DNA of 64,000 nt. It comes from Zarea fungicola. Lineage: Eukaryota; Ascomycota; Sordariomycetes; Hypocreales; Cordycipitaceae. A program made the translations under genes and the position numbers. The notes under the pieces are model-generated. The model made no database searches. It was not told where the DNA came from and was given only the letters and a program-made list of their open reading frames with translations. Location of the stretch: assembly GCA_900169235.1 (NCBI GenBank), contig FWCC01000137.1, forward strand, positions 310,001 through 374,000, read 5' to 3'. This document shows, in pieces, positions 47,592 through 58,790 of this stretch (positions are counted from its first letter, which is position 1; every line of letters starts with the position of its first letter).

Positions 47592-50102
47592 TTATACGCG
47601 ATCGCTGTTATCAACACTGCGCCCGGCAGTATGTGTTTCCCAGTGATCCGCGTCCAGGGACTGCTGTGCATGGCCCGACGACACCGCCAGATCCCCGAGC
47701 TTTTCGTCTCTGTTGTGTACAGCTGCAGCAGCCTGCGACGAAGGCCCCGAATTCCCACGACTCTGTGGCCTCCATGGATGCAGCGGAACCTCGAGCCCAT
47801 CCGAGCCAGACTGTAGCTGTTGTTGCTGCGCCGGCGTCACAGCTGCCGCCGCCGCGGGCTTCCGCCGTCGAAACAGGCTCAGGACATGGTACACCGTCTC
47901 CCTCGCGTGCCTGGTGCTCCCGCCACGGATGTGCACCAGGATGGTGGCGGCGAGCCACACGAAGAGGAGCGTGGGCATGGGCCAGGTCCCCGTGAGGAAG
48001 AGGTCCGACTTTTGGTGGTCGAAGAAGAGGATGGCGGTGAGGCCGACGCCGACGCCGAGGAGGGCGCAGATGAGGAAGCGCGCGCGGGGCCAGCGGCCGA
48101 GGGGGGTCATGCGGGATATGAGCGCCATGAGGACGAGGAGGGTCATTGTGCATGCGCAGGCAATGTATGTGTATGCGAACTTTGTCAATTAGTAAGAAAA
48201 CAAAAACAAGGATGGGAATGGAAAAGAAGGAAACATACCACGAGACGAGACCGCTTCTGCGTCTTACCACTGATGGTGACTTGGTACTCGGCCGACTTGA
48301 TGATGCTGCTGTCGTTGGGGTGCTTCTGCTGGAGCTCGGTGCTGAGGTCGATATCAAACGTGTTGAAGACGCTGTTGGCCATGGAAGAGATTATGACGTT
48401 GACCTGCTCCACAAACGTGACAAAGGAGTCGAGCGTGTCGTCGGTGAAGACGTTGTCGTCGTTGGTGGCGACGTACTGCTGCAGCGTGGTCCACAGGTTA
48501 TCTGGGATGGTGGTGATGTTGGCGATGGAGGTGTTGACGGCCGTCCACGCCTCCTCGTATTTTGGAGGGTACAGCTCGAACAGCTCGGCCGACTGGTTTT
48601 TAAAGGCCTCGGCGACAAGCTTGCTGCTGACGCCGTCAAAGTCGGACGACTGGAGTGGCCCGGAGTCCTGGAGCCAGCCGCTGGTGAGCTGGCTAAAGAC
48701 GTTGAAGGCCTTGCCCCAGAGGATGAGCTGGGTGAAACCTTGCATGAAGAGCACGAGGGCGAGGTGGAAGGGGTAGTGCAGGCTGGTCCATATCTGCTGG
48801 CGCCAGGGTGGGAGCTGGAGCTGGCGCATCCAGTCAAAGTAGACGAGGAAGACAAAGTAGATTGTCCCGGTGGCGGAGGTGATGACGCCAATAGTGTAGG
48901 AGTCTAAAAACAACTACGGTAAGCATTGTGCTACACATTCTTCTCTTCTTTTAGAAAGACTTACTCCATGCTGCTGGCGTCTTGACTATTGTGGCAATGT
49001 TTTGCGCGACAGACTGTATACCTTCACCGAGAATCATAACGGTGATGAGACTCAGGCGCTTCATCAGATGCGTGCGGGTAAAGCTCAGTGTCTTCCAAAA
49101 GTTGGAGAGGAGAAGCGTGAGGATGGCTTCGCCCGCTGTGAAGATGTACCAAGTAATGTATACTCGACTATTCTGCTTCTCGAACCGAAATGTGATGCCT
49201 AGATAGACGGCAGCGCTGATGACGTTGATGGCGATTTGGGCATAGAGTGGGCGTCGAGCACGTTTGTACTTGAAGACCTGCGCAAGGGTGTGGGCGTATT
49301 CGACGGCGAGGCAAACACGCGATGCACAGAGAATGAGAGCTGCGGCTTGTTACTACTTGGGTTCGTGTGTGCATGTGCTGATCGAATCTCGGGTCAACTC
49401 ACACATTGTCATCATGGTTGATCTGCTCTGGTCTTCTGGGTCAAAGTTTGGCGCCACGACAGCAAAGCCGACAAGGACGCCTAGCTGAATAGCTCTAGCC
49501 ATGCGCTCTATTATCAATTAGTTAGACCAGAGGCTCGGTTGATTGAAAGAATGGAGAGCCCAATGCTAACCAAATATGCTATCGGTGACATATCGTACGT
49601 CGTATAGCGTGACGACGAACCAAGTACCCCAAAGCAGGCTAAAGTAGCCTACATATGCTTTGAAGCGCTGATGGTTTGTGACGGATTGGTTTTGCGCAAA
49701 GACATTGTAATTGGCGGCAAAGAATAAATCGTACAGAATTTCGAGTAGAGTAGGCTCTTCGTACTGAAAGAAGAAAGCCTTGTTAGCAGAGCTGAATGGC
49801 ACAGCCCGGTTGGTTTCCTGAAGAAGACGTACTCTTTTAAACGGCGGATAGCCATCGTAGCAACCATTTTCGTCAGGTGTCGCATTTTCTTCATTATTCT
49901 TGATCGAATCAAAGGACTGCGTATAGTGAAGGTGCGGATGCGGGTGTGGTGCTGCTGATGACGGTTCACCGTCACCAGATGCGAGTGGGCTCTTGAACCA
50001 GCTCGGCTTCTGAGCCAGAACTACATGAGGCTCTTCATGGTCTAATGCCAAGGTCGCCTTGCGCGTCTGACGAGCCAGAAACTGAATCTCACCTGCGGCC
50101 AT
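47592..50102 (-). CDS. LtrA-like (low temperature requirement A) multi-pass membrane protein
   Basis: Spliced model complement(join(47592..48179, 48239..48903, 48965..49339, 49403..49507, 49571..49763, 49833..50102)), 731 residues. The soluble N-terminus ends in YEEPTLLEILYDLFFAANYNVF, the hallmark of fungal LtrA-family proteins. Many hydrophobic helices follow: YVGYFSLLWGTWFVVTLYDVRYV, AIQLGVLVGFAVVAP, LILCASRVCLAVEYAH, AIRF-like loops, LSLITVMILGEGIQSV, VITSATGTIYFVFLVYFDW, and the C-terminal TYIACACTMTLLVLMALIS. A large hydrophilic loop occupies about residues 380-530, and the tail is Ala/Gln-rich. Function is unknown; the name comes from a Listeria cold-growth gene. Intron 1 (69 bp) is stop-free and in frame, yet has a donor (GTACGT), branch and acceptor, and its removal restores the family motif. 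Intron 2 has the weaker donor GTTAGC. Confidence 0.86.
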
Positions 50103-51221
50103 TACAAAACATGATTCAATGTTGGTAACCGACGAGGTAGGAACAAAACAAGTCGCAATTCACAAGGCCTTTGTTGAGAATGGTTCCTGAAACGGGCCAA
50201 CGGAGGGTGGGTAGTGGCGGTACTTTAAAGTTTTTTTCTGTAACTTATTAGATTCTGGGCGGCGCCCACTCCGGCTGGCGGACCCGAAGTTGGGCGAAAT
50301 CTACATTGGGATGGGCCAATTCTGAGGCCCAGTTTGTTCTCCCGAGCCGCTAGTTAGGAAAAGCCAAGCGTCGAGAAAGCGTCCTCGGCCGACGTGGATC
50401 AGGCTTGATGGTGTGTCTCCGTGTCGGTGCCAAATTACAGGGCTGATTCGCCAGATTTGCGCTGGGCGTCTCAAGATGCAGCCGTTTCTGGCGATACCGC
50501 TCCACTGGAAATAATTGCTTCAGCCTCTAAGCAGACAGACATCTCGCTCGCTGTTCAGGGGGCCATTCGGCAGGGGGTGGAGGGGCGTCGGCGGCCACGA
50601 GTCGAAACGAGGCGCAGTCGATGCGAAGGAAATGATACTCCGTACGGAGTACATGTGCCTGCATCGAGGGACGACAAAAAGGAGCCCGACATTTGCCGTT
50701 TGTCTCTTTGTCGTCGGCCAACAGATCTAACATGTGGCAGCTCGCAGACAAACAGCTGAGCTCTACTCAAAGACGCAACTTGGCAAGCACGTAAGATATT
50801 ACCTACGAGGAAGCACCAAGCTCTACACGAATCATCATTTGAAGCCCAGTTTTAAACAGAGCCAAGAAAAGTCTTGGTAAGGCAGCTAATGCAGAGTGTA
50901 AATTTGTTCCCGTCCGCTAGTCTGCTTTTGTTTCCTTTGCGAGCGGCCAAGATGTGTCATGTGCAAGGTAACAGGAGCATAACTCCCACCCAATCTATGC
51001 GAGAATTCACCAAGTTGCGGCAGGATTTTGCCAATGCAGCGAAATCCTGCTGTGCTGTGTCTTGATGGTATAGAGCCGATAAATAATCTAGAAAATTTGG
51101 TCGATAAGAATCACTGCTAGTGTACGTCAAAGTTTATAAGCGTTCAAGAGAATTCATTCATAACCACCCCTGCTAGGCTACTAGCGTCCTCATAATGACT
51201 GCGTGATCTTGCTTTAAAATA
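50103..51221. other. Intergenic region at the left edge of the accessory island
   Basis: Upstream region of the LtrA-like gene followed by gene-free AT-rich DNA. It contains the 16-bp perfect palindrome TACTCCGTACGGAGTA at 50636-50651. Short frames are not supported as genes. Confidence 0.5.
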
Positions 51222-51678
51222 ATGTTATTGCTTTGTTTTTTCTGCATAACCATGTATTTGTTATTAATCCAGGATCCTGTAGCTTATAGCATTTGAAATA
51301 GCCCAAGTTACTAAAAGTTAGTCTAGCAGGGAATTCATGTGTCAGGCCTCTTTGTCCCTAATTCGGACTTTGCCAAGTCATTGAGGATTCCGAGCCTCTA
51401 CTCTCACCTGCGTAAGCATTTTTAGGGTTTCTAATACCACTGTTTTTAAAGTTTTAAATATGCAATGTGGCGTATGCAGATGGAGCTATTTGTCATTCTA
51501 CCTTGTGGACTATAACTAAATCTAGGATTTATGTACAGCGTCAGAAATGGTGGCTTGTCATAAGTGAAAAGGCGACATAACCGTACAGGGCAGATTGATA
51601 TGTTATTCAATTTCGTAATTAGTCGGTTCAATTTTTGGCCGGTTACATCCTCCATTAAGTCGATTTTGATACAGTAAA
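51222..51678. other. 3' flank of the NLR gene, homologous to 56150-56390
   Basis: This non-coding flank shares recognisable blocks with the region at 56150-56390, for example tgtcaggcctctttgtcccta against tgtcaagcctcctagtcccta and the atctccatgg block. The two are therefore diverged copies of the 3' flank of the same kind of gene. Confidence 0.65.
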
Positions 51679-54600
51679 CTACGCATCTCCATGGTCCCTT
51701 ACAGCCAAGAGCGCCTTCAGACGTAGAAGTGCCGAAGCCTCCAACTTCAACTCCTCAACATGAAAACCAAAATCTGCTTTATCGAAAGATTGACAATGCA
51801 ACTTTCCTGTCTCGAGAAGCATTTCTAGTACTTCTTGATCTCTCTTCTTAAGAGCGACCAGTAGTGGTTTCCGTCCAAGGAAGTCCGCCAAATTGACATC
51901 CACTTTGCTTGTCTCGAGGAGCATTTTTACCACCTTTTGATGTCGCCCCTCAATAGCCCATAATAGCGGTGTCTGTCCAGTGTTATCCGCCACATTGACA
52001 TCCACGCTAGATATCTCAAGAATAATTTTCACATCTCCTTCAAACCCCCGCTTCGCAGCAGCTAATAATGGTGTCTGTCCGCTGTTATCCTTCGAATTGA
52101 CATCCACAGTGCCTGTATCGAGAAGCATCCTCAGCGTTGTTTCATTTCCATGCTTAGCGGCATATGAGACTGCTGTGCGGCCGTAGATATCCTTGTCATT
52201 CACATCAACATTGCCTATATCGAGAAGCATCCTTAATGCTGTTTCGTTTCCATGCTCGGCGGCATATGAGACTGCTGTGCGGCCGTAGATATCCTTGTCA
52301 TTCACATCAACATTGCCTATATCGAGAAGCATCCTTAATGTTGTTTCGTTTCCATACATAGCGGCATATGAGACTGCTGTGCGGCTGTAGATATCCTTGT
52401 CATTCACATCAACATTGCCTGTATCGAGAAGCATCCTTAATGCTGTTTCGTTTCCATGCTCGGCGGCATATGAGACTGCTGTGCGGCCGTCGATATCCTT
52501 AGCATTTAAATCAGCCTTGTTTGTGCCGAGGATCATTCCGACTATATCCGCTTGACCATCTATTTTCATGAAGCCTAGACCCACAAATGCATACATCAAG
52601 GCGGTTCTGCCTTCTTCGTCTATTTTAGCAGCATCTCCTTTACCGGTACTTGTTGATAAGAGTATGGCTAATAGATCGGTGAGATGATATTTCGCTGCCA
52701 AGTGCGCCCACGACATTCCCTTGCAAAAGAATGGGAAATATCCAGACCATGTAATCAAGCCATCAGGTGGTGACTGTGATCTCATGGAGATTCCGAGGTT
52801 TTCCTGCCAAGTTTTCAAAAAATCTTCAGGCTTTGGAAGCACATCAAAAACAGCTTCAGGAGAAAGCTCATTTGCTCGGATATCTAGTATGTGGCGCTGC
52901 CAAAACTCTAGCGCATAATCAAAAAAACAAGGCATGTCTTTCCACGTTGAACCTGCCGCGTGCTTGATGCCTAGGTACTGAATACAGGCCCTCGCTAAGT
53001 AAAGATTCGCACTTGCTGTCATATTTTCAACCAATAGCTTCCGTTCTCCATTTTGCAGGCTTTCTGCTAGGATGAGAAGGCCACTTTCGAGGAAGAACTC
53101 CTTTACGGACTGATGAATCAATTCAACATGTTCCTTTCCTGATTTGGAAGTTCGAGCCTCTGCTAGACCGCAACTCAGAAAATTGAGCCTCTTCATCATC
53201 TTTTGATCGTCTTCTATATAGGCTGTCATGTTCTGGTAATCTTGTGATGTAGGGTATAGCTTTTCATTGTCGACTATCATAGCCCATCGCAATTCGTCCG
53301 GCGTCAGAGGGCGACGGGAAAAACATATCCATCGCACCAACTTTAGCGACTCTTTCTTCTGTTCCATCCCTTTGACGAGTTTTTCGTAAATGCCATCGAG
53401 CTCTTTAGGGATATCGCGCACGCTGGCTGCAATGAATGTAACGCTGTGTCCGGCTCTCTCAAGTTCAAGTGCATTGTCAATCACCAGCCTGGCCCATAAG
53501 AAGACCCCAGCGGCGCCATTTATGATCATATCCGGGACCAAAGTAGTTCCCAAACACTCATTTGTTTCCAGTCGACCATGCACATAGGTCGAAATATCGT
53601 CCTTGTTTTCCGTCTCAAGACAGATTTTGAACTCGTAATTGTCTCCCAGGATTGGGTAATGGCGAGAGGAGAAGCATATACGGAACGTGAAATCAAACGA
53701 TGATCGTATTTTGACCAATGACGCGAACTCGCTCGCCAGATTTACCGCATTCTCCTTCCCACTCTCGTCTAATGCATCCACGTACAAAAGTACTGGTCGA
53801 TCTTTCAATAATTTTGAGACTGAAGATTGCAAGTACTTTTGCAGTTCCTTCACTTGCCACTGTTTTTCTTCATCCTTCTTCTTCTGGGTTTCATGCCATA
53901 GGCTGTAGCTATCCACGAGATCTCCCAGCGCCTCGGGATGTTGTTTAAGGATCTGATGCAAGACAGATCGGAGAAAGCCAAGCGGATCTTTTTGGAGCTC
54001 TGAGCCACGATCGTGGAAGAAAAAGGAGGCGACGAAAGTTCTACTGCTTTTGATACTTTCGTCTTTCTCTGCAAGGCTAAAGGCATGCCGCAGCAAGGTT
54101 GACTTCCCCGAACCTGGCTTGCCATTGATACAAAGCAGGCCTTGACTGGCAGACATCCAGCCCCGATAAGCGTCATTGGAAGTTAACCAACTGAATGTTC
54201 CAGGACGAGCAGAGTCCACATTGTTCCGCCGTTCATCCATCCTGTCAAATGCGAGTGATTTAAGGCAAGCTTTTGTCACACTGTCCAACTGTATAGTATA
54301 TGACGTGGAATCTCTCCAAACTGTAAAACAGTCAGTTTATTTGGTATTCAAGTAGCTAATGTATACTGTTCCAACTTATGCTAGATTGTTTTAACAGCTA
54401 CATACATCTCGTTTGAACAGCGTGTTCGGCGAGCTGCTGAAGTCTGCTGCGAACTTTATCATACTCGTCATCATCTCGTTCAAGCTTAACCATTTCTGAA
54501 TGAGAGCGCTTGATACCACAAACTTGATTTTTTGTTTTCTCTGACAGGCGGCAATGAGTAGCAGAAGTTTGTGACACAAGGATTTTCTCTACTGTACCAG

Positions 54601-55824
54601 CTTCCTGCGACCACTTTCCATCTTTGTTCTAAAAGTTGTTAGCAAGCAGGAAGTTTTGGTTAAGAGGGTTAAATTCAGACCCTTGCTGATATTTTAGACT
54701 TGCTTAGCTCGTAAAAACAGAAGACTTTAGCATGCGTATGTGAATCCAGTAGTGCATCAAAAGTATCCCTCAAGGCTTTGAGAATGGCGGAATTCATGTT
54801 GCTCAATGAATCTATAAGCTGACGATTCAGCTGATTCCCAGCCATCTCTTGGAGTCCGTCAATATCCATCCCATTATGTGGCACACCGAAGAAGACAATC
54901 CCACGTACAGCTCTCGCAAAGCTGCTGTACTCCATGTCCGTCGATGGGGACATCATAGAATTGAGTGCCTTCTCGAGTCGTTAGCATAAGCTTGTATGCA
55001 GTATTGAGATAACAGACCCCCTTAACTATCAAGCCCCCCAGACTATGACCGAGTAAAAGAATAGGCTTAATTTCTGACGCTGATGCGAGCGGACCGAGTG
55101 CTGTGTAGAATGATATGGACATATCATCCAAATTCTCCATGCATTTGCTGTCGGCAACTTTAGATTCTTGGCCGTAAATCATGATCCGCGCCATAGGCTT
55201 CCCCGTTTCTGCATTCTGAAGGTCAAATGGCAGCGAGTCAAGTAGCCACATATATTCGCCTTTGCGTTGTTTAAAGGAGCCGAATGCATGCCCTCCGAGG
55301 CCATTCACCGCGATAAGACTAACTAGATAAGCCGTGTTTAATAGTTGAGAAAAAAGGACAACGTACTCTACTTTGTGGTCCTCTTTCGGCGGGCGGTAGA
55401 GAGTTGTGATGCCAAGAAAATGGTGCTGGAGAGTTAGAAACTGCGCAGGAAAGTTCTCGTCGGCTTGCCTTATGCAAAGCTCCGCAGGGAGTTCCCCTGG
55501 TAATATCGCGGTCGCTGTTTGTGAATTGCCATGGATTTCCAATGCAAGGGATTTGATGGTAGGAGAAACGTTTTCGAGTTTCTTTTTCAGAAAGGACTGC
55601 AGTTTACGCCTGTCCCAGTCAACAGGCACACCGCGAATGCGCCAAACTTTATACGGCTTGTCAAATTCATCAAGCTCAGCAGGCTTATCCTTCTGGCGGC
55701 CTATTTCAGAGGATGGCAGATGCTGCCCGCGGCTGCTGGCTAGCAGACGTGTAGCCACCGCGATTACAACGACGGTGATGATGGTGGCAACACCAATTTT
55801 CACGGGTTCGAGTCCCCACTCCAT
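51679..55824 (-). CDS. NLR-like protein: membrane anchor, alpha/beta-hydrolase, NACHT, ankyrin repeats
   Basis: Spliced model complement(join(51679..54320, 54406..54628, 54681..54968, 55018..55318, 55367..55824)), 1303 residues. A membrane helix (IGVATIITVVVIAVATRLLA) is near residues 9-29. A small alpha/beta module follows (KVWRIRGVPVDWDRRKLQSF). Then comes a hydrolase with VNGLGGHAFGSF, the nucleophile elbow GHSLGG (Ser about 245) and IVFFGVPHNGMDI, and a linker THCRLSEKTKNQV..HSEMVKL. The NACHT ATPase has the P-loop GKPGSGKST near 490-498, Walker B VLLYVDALDE, and VFLWARLVIDN. About seven ankyrin repeats end the protein. This is the fungal NLR layout associated with non-self recognition and incompatibility. 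Met 55824 is the first ATG in frame. Introns 2 and 3 (counting from the 5' end) use the unusual donors GTCTGT and GTCTGA, but the joined frames match the family. Confidence 0.85.
52089..52500 (-). repeat. Four nearly identical 102-bp ankyrin-repeat units
   Basis: The string ccgtagatatccttgtcatt or a close variant recurs at 52181, 52283, 52385 and 52487, an exact 102-bp period (34 residues). The protein units read VDVNDKDIYGRTAVSYAA with only a few substitutions (EH/MY/KH; A/T; T/I). Flanking ankyrin repeats are much more diverged. Confidence 0.93.
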
Positions 55825-56146
55825 GATGCTAAACAATGATGCTCAATTTTGTGAAATGTAGATTCAGCAACGTGCTGGAATAGTGACAGGGGAGAGGAGG
55901 AGATGTATGGCCGGCGTGAGGGGAACTCTTCAGCTGAATCCTTCTCATATGGCCTGCCTGCAGCTCACGTGAGCAGACACTGCTCGCGCGTTCATCGACA
56001 AGGTGATTGGGCAAGAGTAACATGTAAGCGCTGGGTTTCAGAACTTTCCGCACGCCATTAAATAAATGTCTGAGAATAGCAGTGCGGCGACGTGGCAAAC
56101 GTTCAAGCAGTACCTCGCTCGCATCAGACACTGCGGGGCCGTGATA
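55825..56146. other. NLR promoter region
   Basis: Upstream flank of the NLR gene. No clear element is recognised. Confidence 0.35.
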
Positions 56147-56149
56147 ATC

Positions 56150-56592
56150 ATTTTATTGCTCAGTTGTTTTTATACATGTGTATCTATTATTAATTAAGGT
56201 TATTATGGAGCCTTTTAAACTGCCCAAGCTAGTTACTACAAAGTAGCCTAGCGCTTATGGAATTGATCTGTCAAGCCTCCTAGTCCCTAATTTGCCAGGT
56301 CATTAGAAATGACGAGATCTTCAGGAAGTCATGAAATCGGGCGTTATGTAATTAACTATATATCTCCATGGCTACTTACTTTTATGAGCGCCTTCAGACT
56401 TTCAAGTGCCAAATCCTCCAAACCCAACTCCTCGACATTAAAACTAAAGTCTGCTTCATCTAAGGCCTTCAGTTTTCCTGTCTCGAGAAGCATTTCTATC
56501 AATTCTCTATTTCCCTCCTTAAGAGAAACCAATAGCGGTATCCTATGAAATCCTGCAAACGAACATCCACACTGCCTGTCTCGAGTGCTACT
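56150..56592 (-). pseudogene. Relic of the 3' end of a second NLR-ankyrin gene
   Basis: The minus strand from about 56592 encodes LETGSVDV and then, after a frame change, LLVSLKEGNRELIEMLLETGK with DEADFSFNVEELGLEDLAL and SLKALIK. This parallels the C-terminus of the complete NLR next door (LLETSKVDVNLADFLGRKPLL, EMLLETGKL, KADFGFHVEELKLEA, LKALLAV). The homology continues into the 3' flank. Only about 80 codons remain, with a frameshift and no upstream NACHT region, so this is a truncated copy. Confidence 0.8.
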
Positions 56593-56790
56593 GCAGCCTG
56601 GTAAGCGCCAAGACCCTCCTTTCTACACCCACACCACTCCTTAGATGTCGCCGTCCTCTTCGGTATGCCACATTCCTAGTTGACATCACTGGGCAAACTA
56701 GAAAGTCAACTATGTTTCCTAACACAAACATTTGCTTATGCCCATTTGGATTATTAATTACCGCGAAGTATTGTATGAAGGCGATCACAA

Positions 56791-58790
56791 ATGGCCTTGG
56801 GAGAGATGCCAGCTCACCTTGAAACTCATTCCAGGTTTGAGAAGCTGCCACAACCTATACTCTTGAGCATCTGCGAGTGGCTCACCGTGCATGAGCCGAG
56901 AACAAAGCGCAGCTTCTGCGCCTTGGCTTTAACCAGCAAGACATGCCGCAACGCCACCGATGCACAGCGGTTTCGCTATTTGAACCTCTTTGTGCGAGGA
57001 CTTCGGAAGCTGCATCGTGATATCCAAAGCTGGCGACAGTTGATCCAGACGGGAGATCGCATGAGATTCCTGCGCGTTATCAAAATAATAGGTAACACGA
57101 TATCGTCGGAGAATGAGGAGCAAGACACCAATGCGGGTCAAGATCTCGAACAAATGCGCCAGCTATTGCAGCGGAAACGGTGGCCAGGTCAACGAGATGA
57201 TGATGAATACAAGGAGAAGCCTATGCTGCTCAGCGGAATGGACAACCCCCTTAGCGCCGATGCCGTACAGGGAATCCCCTCGACGCAATGGCCAGACGAG
57301 GAACCATGGAAAGCCCTGGCGGGCCTCTTCCAAGAGCTGCCCCGGCTCGAAGACGTCGTGTTCGCGTCCAGGGACCAGTTTCCTCGCTGCCTGCTGTCGC
57401 AACTCCACAGCAGTCATCCATGGTGCCGTCTTCACATGCATTACTTTTGCCTGCGCAGCCTCATCTGTTCCAGGCTTGAGCCGCCGCAAGTTATGCACCC
57501 AGACGATCTCGCCCTCGCCACGTCCCCGTGTCTCTATAGCATCGTGGCCACCACCTCACCATGCCGTGGCCCTGACGCGTTCGACTACAATGAGGATGCC
57601 ATCATGGACATGGTCAGTGGGCTGGCGCCGCAGCTCACGAATGTATGCATAGTGAATGCCTTCTCCCAAGCCACTCAGGCCACCAGGGGGAATATTTCAC
57701 GCCCGCCGTGGGCAGGCGTCCCAACTTCCCTCGCTGAGTCGCATCGTAAGCAGGCCACGCAGAGCCATGTCCAGAACCTGATCCTGAGCACCCACAAACT
57801 AAGCACTGACGGGCTAATTCAATGGGCTCGTCGTACCGATTTCACCAAGCTGCGGTCGCTCTCACTACGATCAGGAGTCGGTATGTCGACAGTTGCACAG
57901 CTGGTGCAAATTGCGCGCAGAATCCCCTACTAGCCCTCTAATCGCTGCAGATGAACATAATTCCGCTGAATGCTGCCAACGAGAAAGACGCGGAGGTGGA
58001 CGCAGCGACGGCAGAATTGTTGGAGACTCTAAGTCCCCTGGAGTCACTCGCCATCTCCGGGGCGGTTCGGCAGCGGTCCTTCGATGTAATCACAGCCCAC
58101 CACGCAGAGAAGCTGCGTGTGCTGAACTTTTACGGTGAGGAGATGGAAGACCTGGAACCGTTTGCGCTATCGCTTGTGTCCGCGGACCAGCTCGCGCAGC
58201 GATGCAACCGACTTGAGGAGCTGCACCTGCAAATGGCCAGGACTAGGGCGACGAAGATGAAGCAGCAATCTATTGCAGTCTCGGCAGACTGCCCCTTCTG
58301 GCGTCCCTAAATCTGAATCTGTACTGCTGCATTAAAGCTATGATTCCCCGTTTAGGTACTGAGGATAATAATAATAATGACGACAGACGACACGAGGACC
58401 GCGGCGACTCGGCCGCGTTCCCGTTATCAGATCTTTCCAACAACTACGCCAGCATCCCAATCCTTCAATAGGCATACCGAGACGCGGCCATTAGTTCGGA
58501 TCTGGCCCTGTCCATATTTCGCTTGATAGGCAGAGACAACACTGCTTTGCGCGAGTTGGAGCTTCACCCTATGGCTACCACAAATGGAGCCCGTCGGCAG
58601 ATGGTTCTGGATCGCAAGGGTGTGGATGGTTCGGCGCGACTCTGCGCGAAATGTCACGGTCAGAGAAATAGGGGTTCAGGAACGGGAGGATGCCTTGGAT
58701 GAGCTGCAGTCGGAGGCAGGGTACGCAGAATGGCGCATGTGCAAGAAGGGATGGGATAGTATCTGGCCGCCACGCTCTGAGCAGTGGTGA
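56791..58790 (+). pseudogene. F-box / LRR-like gene, apparently decayed
   Basis: The first segment (56791-57880) is open and begins with an F-box-like helix set (RFEKLPQPILLSICEWL, ALALTSKTCRNATD). It continues as leucine-rich coding sequence (LAGLFQELPRLEDVVFAS, FTKLRSLSLRSG). The next coding stretch (57951-58280, LSPLESLAISGAV, AEKLRVLNFYGEE) can be joined only by a poor donor GTCGGT at 57877, because the good donor GTATGT at 57881 gives the wrong phase. The frame then shifts again at about 58285 (LPLLASLNLNLYCC), meets TAG at 58469-58471, and shifts once more near 58575 to reach a sensible C-terminus (RWFWIARVWMVRRD, WDSIWPPRSEQW). Such F-box/LRR proteins normally recruit substrates to SCF ubiquitin ligase. 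Several lesions together argue for a pseudogene. Confidence 0.7.

Noticed and set aside
47820..48907. Long plus-strand frames opposite the LtrA-like gene
   Set aside because: Mirror of GC-rich third positions of the real minus-strand exons; no domain.
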